From an uncultured Archangium sp. (lineage in GTDB: Bacteria; Myxococcota; Myxococcia; Myxococcales; Myxococcaceae): a DNA stretch of 21,469 bases. Below, one piece after another: positions 12,908 through 20,684 of this stretch. The stretch's first letter is position 1, and the number at the start of each line of letters is the position of its first letter. Position numbers and translations under genes: made by a program. The notes below the pieces were generated by a model that did not search any database, was not told the DNA's origin, and worked only from the letters and a program-made list of their open reading frames with translations. The DNA lies in the NCBI GenBank assembly GCA_946479335.1, contig CAMLFP010000054.1, forward strand, positions 1 through 21,469, written 5' to 3'.

Positions 12908-13846
12908 GTGACGTTCTCCCCCCGGAACGAGCTCGACTTCAGCAACCGCCTCGTGCTGGTCGTCGACGACGACGAGCCGACGCGCGGGCTGCTGCGCGAT
13001 CTCTGTGAAGCGCAGAACTTCCGCGTGATCCAGGCGGCCGATGGCCACGAGGCGGTGGAGGCCATCACCGCGCACAAGCCCGATCTGGTGCTGCTCGACC
13101 TGATGATGCCGCTGCGCGACGGCTTCTCGGTCTTGAAGTGGGCGCGCGAGCACGAGCAGTTCAAGGAGCTGCCGATCATCATCCTCACCGCATCGGGGGA
13201 GATGGACGGGAAGATCCGCGGCATGGAGCTGGGCGCCGACGACTACGTCACCAAGCCCTTCAAGCTGATCGAGCTGCAGACGCGCATCAACTCCGCGCTG
13301 ATGGTGCGCGAGTACCGCCGCCGGCTGTTCGACGCCGAAGAGGAGCTCGCGCAGTTCCGCGCGGTCGACCCGCTGACCGGCGCCGGCACCTACTCGCAGC
13401 TCAAGGCGTCGCTCGACGCGGAGCTGGCGCGCAGCCGCCGCTACGGCCGCCCCGCCGCGTGCCTGCTGTTCGGCTTCGACGACTACCCGGCGATCCGCTT
13501 CGCGCTGGGCCGCGACGCCACCGACGCGTGGCTCAAGAAGGTGCTGCAGGGCGTGCTGCAGACGCTGCGCTCGGCCGATCGGCTCTTCCGCATCGACACC
13601 GACGAGTTCGTGGCCCTGCTCCCGGAGACGGACAACGCGGGCGCGAAGCTGGTGGGCAAGCGCATCCTCGAGGTGCTGCACGGCTTCCCCGTCGAGGGTC
13701 CCGCCGGGCCGGTCAACGTGGTGGCGCGCGTCGGCGGCGCCCTCTTCCCCTCCGAGCGCGTGCGGTCGACCGAAGATCTCCTGCGCGAGGCCGACCGCTC
13801 CTACCGGCTGCTGGCCGATACGCCGCGCAAGCTGTGGAACGAGTGA
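12908..13846 (+). CDS. Response regulator with receiver and degenerate GGDEF domain
   Basis: The start is GTG, 13 bases after the desaturase stop. Residues 16-130 are a complete receiver: acidic pocket DDD (20-22), phospho-acceptor Asp64 (VLLDLMMP), Thr94 and Lys116 (TKPF). A coiled linker (about 134-150) leads to a GGDEF-like domain beginning DPLTGAGTY (154-162). The active-site motif is DTDEF (230-234), lacking both glycines, while the upstream inhibitory-site motif RxxD is kept as RSAD (221-224) at the canonical spacing. Diguanylate cyclase activity is therefore doubtful and c-di-GMP binding at the I-site is plausible. The histidine kinase is not in the window. Confidence 0.85.
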   Translation: MTFSPRNELDFSNRLVLVVDDDEPTRGLLRDLCEAQNFRVIQAADGHEAVEAITAHKPDLVLLDLMMPLRDGFSVLKWAREHEQFKELPIIILTASGEMDGKIRGMELGADDYVTKPFKLIELQTRINSALMVREYRRRLFDAEEELAQFRAVDPLTGAGTYSQLKASLDAELARSRRYGRPAACLLFGFDDYPAIRFALGRDATDAWLKKVLQGVLQTLRSADRLFRIDTDEFVALLPETDNAGAKLVGKRILEVLHGFPVEGPAGPVNVVARVGGALFPSERVRSTEDLLREADRSYRLLADTPRKLWNE

Positions 13847-13916
13847 GGCGCCCCCGCGCTGGGGTCCCGGCGCAGGACTGACCCGAGCGGGAGGCTCCCC
13901 CTGCTCTCTCCGCGCG

Positions 13917-16900
13917 TCAGTTGATCCCGCCGGTGCACTGGCAGGTCGACGGGTTGCACGAGGTGCCCTGCGCGCACGCGCCGCCGCAGTCGGGCGCGCA
14001 CTGGCAGGTGCAGCTGTTGGCGTCGGCCTGGTACGTCGGCCCGCAGTTGAGCGCCGCGGTGTCGCAGACGCAGCCGCACACCGAGCCGGAGTTCTCGAAG
14101 CGGAAGCCCGCCGCGCAGGTCGCGTTCTGTTTGCACTCGCAGCCGCAGGTCGTCGAGTTGCAGGTCTGGAAGGAGCTGCACGTGCCTCCGCAGTCGCTGG
14201 TGCACACGAAGTCGCAGACCAGCTTGTTGGTGTCGCAGACCTTCCCCGCGGGAGGGGAGGTGGCGCCGCAGTCGGCCGGGCACTCGCACTCGCCGGTGTC
14301 GCGGTTGCACGTGAGGTTGCCCGCGCAGAAGTCGGGATCGTTGGGGTCGTACGAGGTGTCGGTGTTGCACGGCGGCGGCGTGCCCCCGGGGTTCGGAGTG
14401 GAGTCGATCCAATACCGGTAGGAGACGGCGGCCTGGGAGGTGGTGACCCCCGGGCGGCACGCGCCGAAGAAGGCGATGGCGCGGTTGATGCCGTCGAAGT
14501 CGAAGCCGTCGACGCGCGAGCGCGGGAGGTCGTCCTTGTTGCAGGCGGCGCCGTCGAGCACCGAGTCCATCGCCACCTTCACCGAGGCGCCGATGGGCGG
14601 CTTCTGCATGACGTGGCCCGCGGCGGCGATGGTGGCGTTCATGATCTGCGTCACCGCGTTGGAGATGCTGGCGGAGTTGCCGATGTCTCCGCGCACGCCG
14701 CCGGTGGCGGTGATCACCGCGGGGTTCACGCGGGTCGCGTTCTGGGTCTCGCCGCAGTCCTGGCCGTCGGGGCAGATGATGCCGTGCACGCGCACCGGGC
14801 CGACGCGGTTGGTGGCGGTGACCGCGCTCATGCCCGTGCCGCGGGTGGCCGTCGCGCCGAAGGTGGTGAAGAAGTTCTCGAGGCTGGTGCGGTTGACGCC
14901 CGACTGATCATCGGCGTCGCCCAGCAGCACCACCACCACCTGCGCGCCGTCGCGCACCTTCCCGGGGAGCTCCACGCCGGCGTCGGAGACGGGGGTCAGG
15001 TTGTTGAGCGCCCGCGCCGCCGACCACACGATGCGCTCGGTGGTGGTGCCGGAGGTGTTCACCCAGCAGCCGCCGTTGGAGCCGCCGCTCCAGCAGGCAG
15101 GCCCCGCGTCGGGCACCAGCGTGCACGCCCCGCCGCTGCACGTGGAGGACTGCGTCAGCCACGCGCGGAACTGATCGATGTCGCGGGTGAAGCCGCGCAC
15201 CACGTTGGTATTGGGCTCGCTGCCGGTGGTGTAGCTGGAGGTGACGAGCGCGATGCGCCAGTCGATCTGCGCGTTGCTCAGCTGGTCCTTCATCGCCACG
15301 GCGGTGTCGGCCAGCGACTGCTGGTAGCTGTCCATCGAGCACGAGTCGTCGATGGCGAAGAGGAAGTCGACCTTGCCCACGGTGGGCTGGAAGACCTCGC
15401 ACTGGTACGCGTTGGCGTCGCCGAACTGCGCCAGCGCCGAGCCGCCGGCGGTGTCAGACATCGTGAAGAGCGGCGCGCCCTGGTAGTTGGCGCTCGGGGT
15501 GAGGGAGACGATCACCACCACCGCGGCGTTGGTGCGGTGCAGGTATTCGACCTGCAGCTTGAAGGGGCCGGTGACGCCCGCGGTGCCCGCCAGCGCGCCC
15601 GCGCCGTTGCCGATCAGCGAGTTCGCGATGGAGTTGGTGACGGTCTTGAGATCGCCGGTCGCCGCGGAGTCGTAGAAGGCCTGCAGCGCGGGCAGCGAGT
15701 CCCAACTGGTGAAGGTCTGGGTGGTGGCGTTCGAGAGCGCGCCCTGCGCGTCGAGCAGCGGGCGGATCGCGGCCTCATCGGCGGTGGGGGTGGTGGCGCC
15801 TCCGCGCGCGGCCTCGCGCCAGGCGATGAACGTCACCTGATGGAGCGGGTCGTAGCCGATCACGCCGCGCGTGTTGCCGCCGGAGACGATGGTGGCGGTC
15901 TCGGAGAACTCCGCGGGGAGCCCCAGCGAGATGTCGGCGTCGCCGGCCGAGGTGAAGAGCACCGGCCGGAGGTTCTGCACGGTGCACACCCGCGCCGCCG
16001 GAGAGGGCCCGCCGTCAGGCAGCACCCCGTCGCCGGGGTTGTTCGGGTTCAGCTCACCGGGGTCGACGCGGCCGTTCTGGTTGGCGTCTTCGGCGCCGTC
16101 CGCGATGCCATCGCCATCGGAGTCGGCGGCGGTGGGATCGGTGGTGGTGGTGGGATCGGCGTCGACGGGCACGTTGGTGCACGAGGTGGGGTCGGCGATG
16201 GCGGAGGTGATGAGCCCGCTCTCCACGCCGTCGCTCAGGCCGTCGCCATCGGAGTCGAACTTGCGCGGGTCGGTCTCGCCCGCGTCGACGAGGCCGTTGT
16301 GGTTGGCGTCCTCCGTGCCGTCGGCGAGCCCGTCGCAGTCGGAGTCGATGCGCAGCGCCTTGGTCTCGCCGGAGTCGTAGCGACCGTTGTGGTTGGCGTC
16401 TTCGAGGCCGTCGCTCAGCCCGTCGCCGTCGGTGTCGGGGTTCGCGGGATCCATCTCGCCGGGGTCGACCACGTTGTTGCCGTTCAGATCTTCGATGCGA
16501 TCGGGCACGCCATCGCCATCGGTGTCGGGCGTGAAGGCCGGCCCACAATCGGCGGCGTTGTTGGGGTCTGACTCGCCGGGGTCGACGAGGCCGTTGCGGT
16601 TGAGATCTTCGGCGCCGTCCACGCACGTGTCGCCGTCGGAGTCGGCCTTGAGCGGGTCGGTGTGCGTGACGTTCAGCTCGAGGCCATCGGCGATGCCGTC
16701 TCCGTCGGTGTCGCGCTTGCGCGGGTCGGTCTCGCCAGCGTCGACGATGCCGTCGTGGTTCGCGTCTTCATCACCGTCGGCAAGGCCGTCGCGATCGCTG
16801 TCGGGCGCGGTGGCGTCGGTCTCGTCGGCCCCCGCAGCGCCGTCGTGGTTGGCGTCTTCCACGCCGTCAGAGAGACCATCGGCGTCGCTGTCTGTGGCGG

Positions 16901-17321
16901 TGGGGTTGGTGCGCGTCGTCGGGTCGGCGTCGCCGGTGAAGTTGGTGCAGCTCGCGGCGGGCGTGGTGGTGTGCCCGGCCTCCACGCCATCGGGGATGCC
17001 GTCACCGTCGCTGTCGGGGTTCGCCGGGTCGGTCTTCAGGCCGCCCGGGTACACGAGAGAGAACTCCTCCTCGTCGCTGAGCCCGTCGCAGTCGGAGTCC
17101 TTGAAGGCGTTGTTCGGATCGAGCGGGTTCGGCATCGACGTCACGCTGCCGCCGCCCGTGCCGGTGCTCCCGCCCGCGCCGCTGCCGCCGCCGGTCGCCG
17201 CGCTCCCCCCACCCACGCTCGAACTCCCGCCGCCGCTCCCACCCGGGTTCGTCGGAGACGTGCCGCACTGACAAGCTGCGAACGTGCACGCCACCATCGA
17301 GACAAGCAGCAGTCGCTTCAT
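13917..17321 (-). CDS. cglD: CglD-like lipoprotein: thrombospondin type 3 repeats, VWA domain, Cys-rich tail
   Basis: The protein has 1134 residues with a type II signal peptide, lipidated Cys17 in FAAC, and a Gly/Ser linker to about residue 60. Eleven DxDxDG-type calcium-binding repeats span 75-431. A beta-rich region follows, then a von Willebrand A-like domain (about 650-905) with the metal-site variant DDSCSMD (658-664) and VVVVLLGDADD (795-805). The last 150 residues hold more than 30 Cys in EGF-like or knot-like spacing. This order matches the M. xanthus adventurous-gliding protein CglD as I remember it, a surface lipoprotein of similar size. Paralogues with the same parts are common in myxobacteria, so the symbol is tentative. 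It lies 73 bases after the amidotransferase-like gene; no clear promoter is seen. Confidence 0.6.
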   Translation of the reverse strand: MKRLLLVSMVACTFAACQCGTSPTNPGGSGGGSSSVGGGSAATGGGSGAGGSTGTGGGSVTSMPNPLDPNNAFKDSDCDGLSDEEEFSLVYPGGLKTDPANPDSDGDGIPDGVEAGHTTTPAASCTNFTGDADPTTRTNPTATDSDADGLSDGVEDANHDGAAGADETDATAPDSDRDGLADGDEDANHDGIVDAGETDPRKRDTDGDGIADGLELNVTHTDPLKADSDGDTCVDGAEDLNRNGLVDPGESDPNNAADCGPAFTPDTDGDGVPDRIEDLNGNNVVDPGEMDPANPDTDGDGLSDGLEDANHNGRYDSGETKALRIDSDCDGLADGTEDANHNGLVDAGETDPRKFDSDGDGLSDGVESGLITSAIADPTSCTNVPVDADPTTTTDPTAADSDGDGIADGAEDANQNGRVDPGELNPNNPGDGVLPDGGPSPAARVCTVQNLRPVLFTSAGDADISLGLPAEFSETATIVSGGNTRGVIGYDPLHQVTFIAWREAARGGATTPTADEAAIRPLLDAQGALSNATTQTFTSWDSLPALQAFYDSAATGDLKTVTNSIANSLIGNGAGALAGTAGVTGPFKLQVEYLHRTNAAVVVIVSLTPSANYQGAPLFTMSDTAGGSALAQFGDANAYQCEVFQPTVGKVDFLFAIDDSCSMDSYQQSLADTAVAMKDQLSNAQIDWRIALVTSSYTTGSEPNTNVVRGFTRDIDQFRAWLTQSSTCSGGACTLVPDAGPACWSGGSNGGCWVNTSGTTTERIVWSAARALNNLTPVSDAGVELPGKVRDGAQVVVVLLGDADDQSGVNRTSLENFFTTFGATATRGTGMSAVTATNRVGPVRVHGIICPDGQDCGETQNATRVNPAVITATGGVRGDIGNSASISNAVTQIMNATIAAAGHVMQKPPIGASVKVAMDSVLDGAACNKDDLPRSRVDGFDFDGINRAIAFFGACRPGVTTSQAAVSYRYWIDSTPNPGGTPPPCNTDTSYDPNDPDFCAGNLTCNRDTGECECPADCGATSPPAGKVCDTNKLVCDFVCTSDCGGTCSSFQTCNSTTCGCECKQNATCAAGFRFENSGSVCGCVCDTAALNCGPTYQADANSCTCQCAPDCGGACAQGTSCNPSTCQCTGGIN
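16026..17099 (-). repeat. Coding tandem repeats (thrombospondin type 3 / DxDxDG)
   Basis: This section of the CglD-like gene encodes eleven degenerate repeats, beginning at residues 75, 103, 144, 174, 204, 227, 266, 296, 326, 356 and 400. Spacing is often exactly 30 residues. Between many of them lies a second acidic loop of the form EDANHNGxxDxGET. The DNA is correspondingly repetitive (recurring GTCGCCATCGGAGTC-like units), so it is prone to misassembly and slippage. Confidence 0.85.
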
Positions 17322-17394
17322 GGGTCGTTTTACCCTTCGTGTGGTTGGCCCCGAACCGGCCGAGGTGGTTCAAAAGGTACCGCTTTGAGCAAGA

Positions 17395-18156
17395 TCAGTG
17401 CCGCCGGTCGCGCGCGCGGTGCACGAGCGTCTTGTAGACGCCCAGCTGCGGGGGGACGGTGTCGATCATCAGCTCCGGGTGCCACTGCACGCCGACGATG
17501 AACTGCGTGCGATCGGTCGCCTCAATCGCCTCGATGACGCCATCGGGCGACACGGCGCTCACCAGCAGCCCCTGGCCAACCGCCTTCACCGCCTGATGAT
17601 GCGTGGAGTTGACCATCAGCTGGCCCTTCCCTCCGACGCACTCGGCGAGCAGCGACTCGGCCTTCACGTCGACGGGGTGCTGCGGCTGGGTGCGGTCGTG
17701 CTTCTGCTCGTGGGGCTTCGCCTCGGGGAGCTCGGTGCCGATGTCCTGGATCAGCGTGCCGCCGAACGCGACGTTGAGCAGTTGCATCCCGCCACAGACT
17801 CCCAGCACGGGAAGGCGGCGTTGCAGGGCGGCTCTCAGCACCGCCAGCTCGAAGGAGGTGCGCGCGGGCTTGAGCTCGCCCAGCTTCTCCTTCTCGGCTT
17901 CGCCGTACATCGACGGCGGGATGTCGAAGGCGCCACCCGTCAACACCACGCCGGAGACGCGCTCGAGGTACAGGTCGATGACCGCGGGATCGTCGGTGTA
18001 CGGGAGGATGAACGGCAGCCCGCCCGCCCGGAGGATCGCGTCGGGGTAGGCGGTCTTCAGATCGTATTTCGCAAAGGGCGCGTCGGGCGTCGGCACGGAG
18101 ACATCGGGCGTGACGGCGATCGACGGGCGGCGCGGGGCGTGCCCGTGAGGCTTCAT
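17395..18156 (-). CDS. Class I glutamine-amidotransferase-like hydrolase (PuuD/peptidase C26 type)
   Basis: The protein has 253 residues. The nucleophile elbow is LGVCGGMQLLN with Cys121, and the rest of the triad is His226 and Glu228 in GVQWHPE. VVLTGGAFDIPPSMY (70-84) and NSTHHQAV (183-190) match the gamma-glutamyl-gamma-aminobutyrate hydrolase family. Members cleave gamma-glutamyl amide bonds, for instance in putrescine breakdown, but no puu genes are nearby, so the substrate is open. It starts 16 bases after the thiE stop and is probably co-transcribed with it. Confidence 0.85.
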   Translation of the reverse strand: MKPHGHAPRRPSIAVTPDVSVPTPDAPFAKYDLKTAYPDAILRAGGLPFILPYTDDPAVIDLYLERVSGVVLTGGAFDIPPSMYGEAEKEKLGELKPARTSFELAVLRAALQRRLPVLGVCGGMQLLNVAFGGTLIQDIGTELPEAKPHEQKHDRTQPQHPVDVKAESLLAECVGGKGQLMVNSTHHQAVKAVGQGLLVSAVSPDGVIEAIEATDRTQFIVGVQWHPELMIDTVPPQLGVYKTLVHRARDRRH

Positions 18157-18172
18157 GGCGCCAATGTAGCCG

Positions 18173-18811
18173 CTATTTCACGCCCTCAAAGAAGGCGGCC
18201 TGGAGCGCGCGCGCCCGGTCGGCGATGTCAGGCGCCTGCAGGAGCCCGCCCGCCACCGCGGCACAGTGTGCGCCTGCGTCCGCCACCGCGCCGATGGTGT
18301 CCAGCCCGATCCCCCCGATGCCGATGACGGGAATTGGCGATGCCTTCGCAATTTTTGCGAACTCCGCGAGGCCCAGCGGCGGGTGGGCTACCACCTTGGT
18401 TGACGTCTGGAAGAGGGGCCCGACGCCGGCGTGATCGGCGCCCTGCCCCTGCGCGGTGAGGATCTCGTCGAGGTTCCGGCAGGTCGCGCCGACGAGCAGT
18501 TCGGGGCCGAGCAACCGCCGCGCCTCCATCACCGGGAGATCATCGGCGCCGAGGTGCACCCCATGGGCGCCGCCGAGCAGCGCGAGATCGACGCGATCGT
18601 TCACGATGACCAGCACGTCGGCGCGCCGCGCCTGGGTCACCACCTCGCGGATGATCGGGAGGGCCAGCCGGTCGACCGTCTGTTCGAGGCGGAGCTGCAG
18701 CACCCGCGCGCCGCCGTTGATGGCCGCGCGCGCCTTGGCGGCGACCGGGAGATCGGCGCGGACACCGTCGTCGATGAGCGCGTAGAGACCGCGAGGGAGC
18801 TTGAGCGACAT
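18173..18811 (-). CDS. thiE: Thiamine-phosphate synthase ThiE
   Basis: ThiE joins HMP-pyrophosphate and the thiazole phosphate to give thiamine phosphate. The 212-residue TIM-barrel protein has IVNDRVDLAL (68-77), GVHLGADDLPV (83-93), GVGPLFQTSTK (129-139) and PVIGIGGI (161-168), all expected in the family. One departure is the first loop: the usual QLRxK reads QLRLEQ (39-44), so the phosphate-contacting Lys is not at its normal place. The second amidotransferase-like gene follows on the same strand. No other thiamine genes and no THI-box riboswitch are visible. The ATG lies only 25 bases from a divergent start. Confidence 0.85.
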   Translation of the reverse strand: MSLKLPRGLYALIDDGVRADLPVAAKARAAINGGARVLQLRLEQTVDRLALPIIREVVTQARRADVLVIVNDRVDLALLGGAHGVHLGADDLPVMEARRLLGPELLVGATCRNLDEILTAQGQGADHAGVGPLFQTSTKVVAHPPLGLAEFAKIAKASPIPVIGIGGIGLDTIGAVADAGAHCAAVAGGLLQAPDIADRARALQAAFFEGVK

Positions 18812-18836
18812 GGGCCACTGCTATATGGCGCGGGGC

Positions 18837-19028
18837 ATGTCTGAAATCGATCTCCGCTACACCGACAAACGCACCGTCGAGCGCTACATGAAGCAGGGCC
18901 TCGTCGATGAGAAGGCGTTCGAGAAGCACCTCAAGAGCCTCCCCGACGTCGCTGAGAAGGGCGAGAAGCTCCAGGCCGAGGCCGACGAGTACATCCTCGA
19001 CGACGACCACCCCGAAACCGACGAGTGA
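18837..19028 (+). CDS. Small conserved-looking acidic protein of unknown function
   Basis: This 63-residue protein begins MSEIDLRYTDKRTVERYMKQ and ends in an acidic tail (EYILDDDHPETDE). It is predicted to be helical and soluble, with no signal or membrane segment. I chose the ATG at 18837; a second ATG at 18825 would add four residues, and the longest in-frame start at 18801 would overlap thiE. A TATATG at 18822-18827 could be a -10 element, with a poor -35. Codon use and third-position GC resemble true genes, and it is followed by a DUF1844 gene after three bases. I do not recognise the family. Confidence 0.7.
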   Translation: MSEIDLRYTDKRTVERYMKQGLVDEKAFEKHLKSLPDVAEKGEKLQAEADEYILDDDHPETDE

Positions 19029-19031
19029 GTC

Positions 19032-19313
19032 ATGGCCGGCGCCGCGGGTGACAACTTCACGATGAAGGACGAAGCGCTGACCTTCAGCGCCTTCGTGCTG
19101 GGCCTCGCGTCGGCCGCGCTGATTCACCTCGGCGTGCAGGAGAACCCCGAGACCGGGAAGCTCTCCGTTGATCTCACGCTGGCGCGTCAGTCGATCGACG
19201 TGCTGGCGCTGCTGCGCGAGAAGACGCGCGGCAACCTCACGGCCGACGAGGAGCAGCTGTTCGGCTCGATCCTCTCCGACCTGCAGCTGCGCTTCATCGC
19301 CAAGAGCAAGTAG
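19032..19313 (+). CDS. DUF1844 domain protein
   Basis: The 93-residue protein matches DUF1844 across nearly its whole length: FSAFVLGLASAALIHLG (18-34), a variable loop, DLTLARQSIDVLALLREKT (47-65) and GNLTADEEQLFGSILSDLQ. The family is widespread and has no established function. It is predicted to be a small helical soluble protein. It sits three bases after the 63-residue gene and directly abuts the next ATG, so the three genes form one unit. Confidence 0.85.
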   Translation: MAGAAGDNFTMKDEALTFSAFVLGLASAALIHLGVQENPETGKLSVDLTLARQSIDVLALLREKTRGNLTADEEQLFGSILSDLQLRFIAKSK

Positions 19314-19910
19314 ATGGAGCGCTTCCTCCGCTGGGCGCTGGTGGCCTCGGTGGTCGTCGGCGTGCAGGTCGCGATCACCGCCGGCTCCGAGGCCTGGGTG
19401 GCGCTCAACCTCGACGCCCCGCCCATCGTGCGCGACGACTTCTTCGGGCCCGAGCTGGGCATCTCCGCCGACGCCCAGCGCGACATCTGGCTCGCCGGGG
19501 TCTCCGGGCAGCGCACGGCGCTCCACAACATGCAGCCCTGGCGCGTGGGCACGCTGGCGCTGCTCGCCCTCGCCTCGGGCCTGGTGGCCGCCCAGGCGTT
19601 CCGCATGCGGTTCTCGGCGCCTTCAGCCGACCTCGCGGTGACGCAGGCCCGGCTCGCGACCGCCGCCGCCCTCTTTCGCACGCTCGACGGCGCGCAGAAC
19701 CTGGTCATCGCGCGCGTCGCGTCGACTGCGTTCGTCGATGCGCTGATCGCCAACCACGTGCCCCAGGCGGAGCTCTACCGGGACGTGGTGATCGCCGCCG
19801 CGTGCACCGGCAGCGTGCTGTTCAGCCTGCTGGTGGTGCTGCTGTTCCTGGTGATCCGCGGCTACTTCCGCTCCGAGACGGTGCAGGCGCTGCTCTCCGC
19901 GCCGCGCTGA
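19314..19910 (+). CDS. Hypothetical three-TM membrane protein
   Basis: The 198-residue protein has three hydrophobic segments, at about 8-24, 78-95 and 160-181, with a periplasmic-looking loop (25-77) and an amphipathic region (105-157) rich in Ala, Leu and Arg. No catalytic motif is seen and I do not recognise the family. The ATG follows the DUF1844 stop with no gap. The TGA abuts the convergent stop of the next gene with zero bases between. Confidence 0.75.
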   Translation: MERFLRWALVASVVVGVQVAITAGSEAWVALNLDAPPIVRDDFFGPELGISADAQRDIWLAGVSGQRTALHNMQPWRVGTLALLALASGLVAAQAFRMRFSAPSADLAVTQARLATAAALFRTLDGAQNLVIARVASTAFVDALIANHVPQAELYRDVVIAAACTGSVLFSLLVVLLFLVIRGYFRSETVQALLSAPR

Positions 19911-20495
19911 CTACTGCGCGTAGAGCGTGTGCTCGCGCAGCGTCTGGATCTGCTGTGGGAAGAGCTTCCACAGCGGCTGCGGCTGCAGCTCGGTGCCCAG
20001 GTCGATCAACGCCGAGCGCTTCCTCGGGATGCGCAGCAGCTCGCTGCGCTCGATGCCCAGCACGCGCGAGACGTGGCCCAGCGGCCAGCTCGCCTGCAAC
20101 CGCGTGAACGCCGCCTCGTCGTCGTTGTCGTCGGGGAACTCGACGTCTTCGTAGCGGATGAGCTCCCCACCGACGCGGCGGCCGTTGGCATACGCCACGA
20201 CCTGCTCCACCTCGTCGGGGTCGAACGCGTACGCGTGCACGGTGACGCCGAGGTGCTCCGAGAGGCGCCGCGCCAGCGAGTGATGCGTGAGGTACCAGCG
20301 CGCGCCCGCCCGCCCGTAGGTGAAGGGCGCGTCCCACGCGAAGCGCACGATGCGCGGCCCGCCGAGGACCGTCACCAGGAGGCCCGCGTCACTCTCGCCC
20401 TGCCCGTCTTCCTCCAGCGACAGCTTCGCTTGCGTCTGCAGCCAGGCCGCATCCACATCCGAAAACTGGCAGAGGTAGCCTCCGTGCGCTTCCAA
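19911..20495 (-). CDS. Uncharacterised protein with TTG start
   Basis: The 194-residue protein starts GGYLCQFSDVDAAWLQ and carries RYEDVEFPDDNDDEAAF (about 114-130), then the region LGHVSRVLGIERSELLRIPRKRSAL. It is soluble, with no signal peptide. An in-frame TGA sits immediately before the TTG, so TTG is the earliest possible start. A GGGGG four bases upstream could serve as ribosome site, and TGTAAT (plus-strand 20525-20530) as a -10. I do not recognise the family. Confidence 0.7.
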   Translation of the reverse strand: MEAHGGYLCQFSDVDAAWLQTQAKLSLEEDGQGESDAGLLVTVLGGPRIVRFAWDAPFTYGRAGARWYLTHHSLARRLSEHLGVTVHAYAFDPDEVEQVVAYANGRRVGGELIRYEDVEFPDDNDDEAAFTRLQASWPLGHVSRVLGIERSELLRIPRKRSALIDLGTELQPQPLWKLFPQQIQTLREHTLYAQ

Positions 20496-20684
20496 TCAGC
20501 CCCCAGTCGGTTGAAGGCGCGCGCATTACAGTAAACGCCATCTGCACACAAACGCTCAGCCCCGGAACCGGCGGATTTCAGGGCGATTTCATGACGCAGT
20601 GCGCACAGGGTAGCCATTCTAATGTGCGGCGCAAGGCCCCGTGGCGCGGCTTGCGGCGGCGCTTTCAATGGTCAGGTTGGCTGC
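20496..20684. other. Divergent intergenic region upstream of clpB
   Basis: These 189 bases are less GC-biased than their surroundings. On the plus strand TCTAAT (20618-20623) is a good -10 match but lacks a well-placed -35. The likely clpB leader contains an inverted repeat CGCAAG (20630-20635)/CTTGCG (20650-20655). I see no CIRCE element (TTAGCACTC-N9-GAGTGCTAA) and no clear heat-shock sigma promoter. On the minus strand TGTAAT (20530-20525) may serve the TTG-start gene. Confidence 0.4.

Noticed and set aside
11716..13224. 502-codon open frame on the minus strand
   Set aside because: It is antisense to the desaturase and response-regulator genes, which have intact catalytic motifs.
13847..13916. 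GGGAG/CTCCC palindrome between the convergent response-regulator and CglD-like genes as a terminator
   Set aside because: The loop is one base and there is no U-tract on either strand.
14613..16571. 652-codon open frame on the plus strand
   Set aside because: It is the complement of the CglD-like gene. Its Val-Gly-Val repetition only reflects the Asp/Gly repeats on the other strand.
16026..17099. Periodic repeats that could be taken for a CRISPR or intergenic repeat array
   Set aside because: The repeats are in frame, encode DxDxDG calcium loops, and are degenerate with no unique spacers.
20630..20655. CGCAAG/CTTGCG hairpin in the clpB leader as an RNA thermometer
   Set aside because: The stem is only six pairs with a 14-base loop and does not include the ribosome site; there is no further support.
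20372..20668. 98-codon minus-strand frame crossing the clpB upstream region
   Set aside because: It overlaps the TTG-start gene in another frame, has no ribosome site or recognisable motif, and covers promoter-like sequence.
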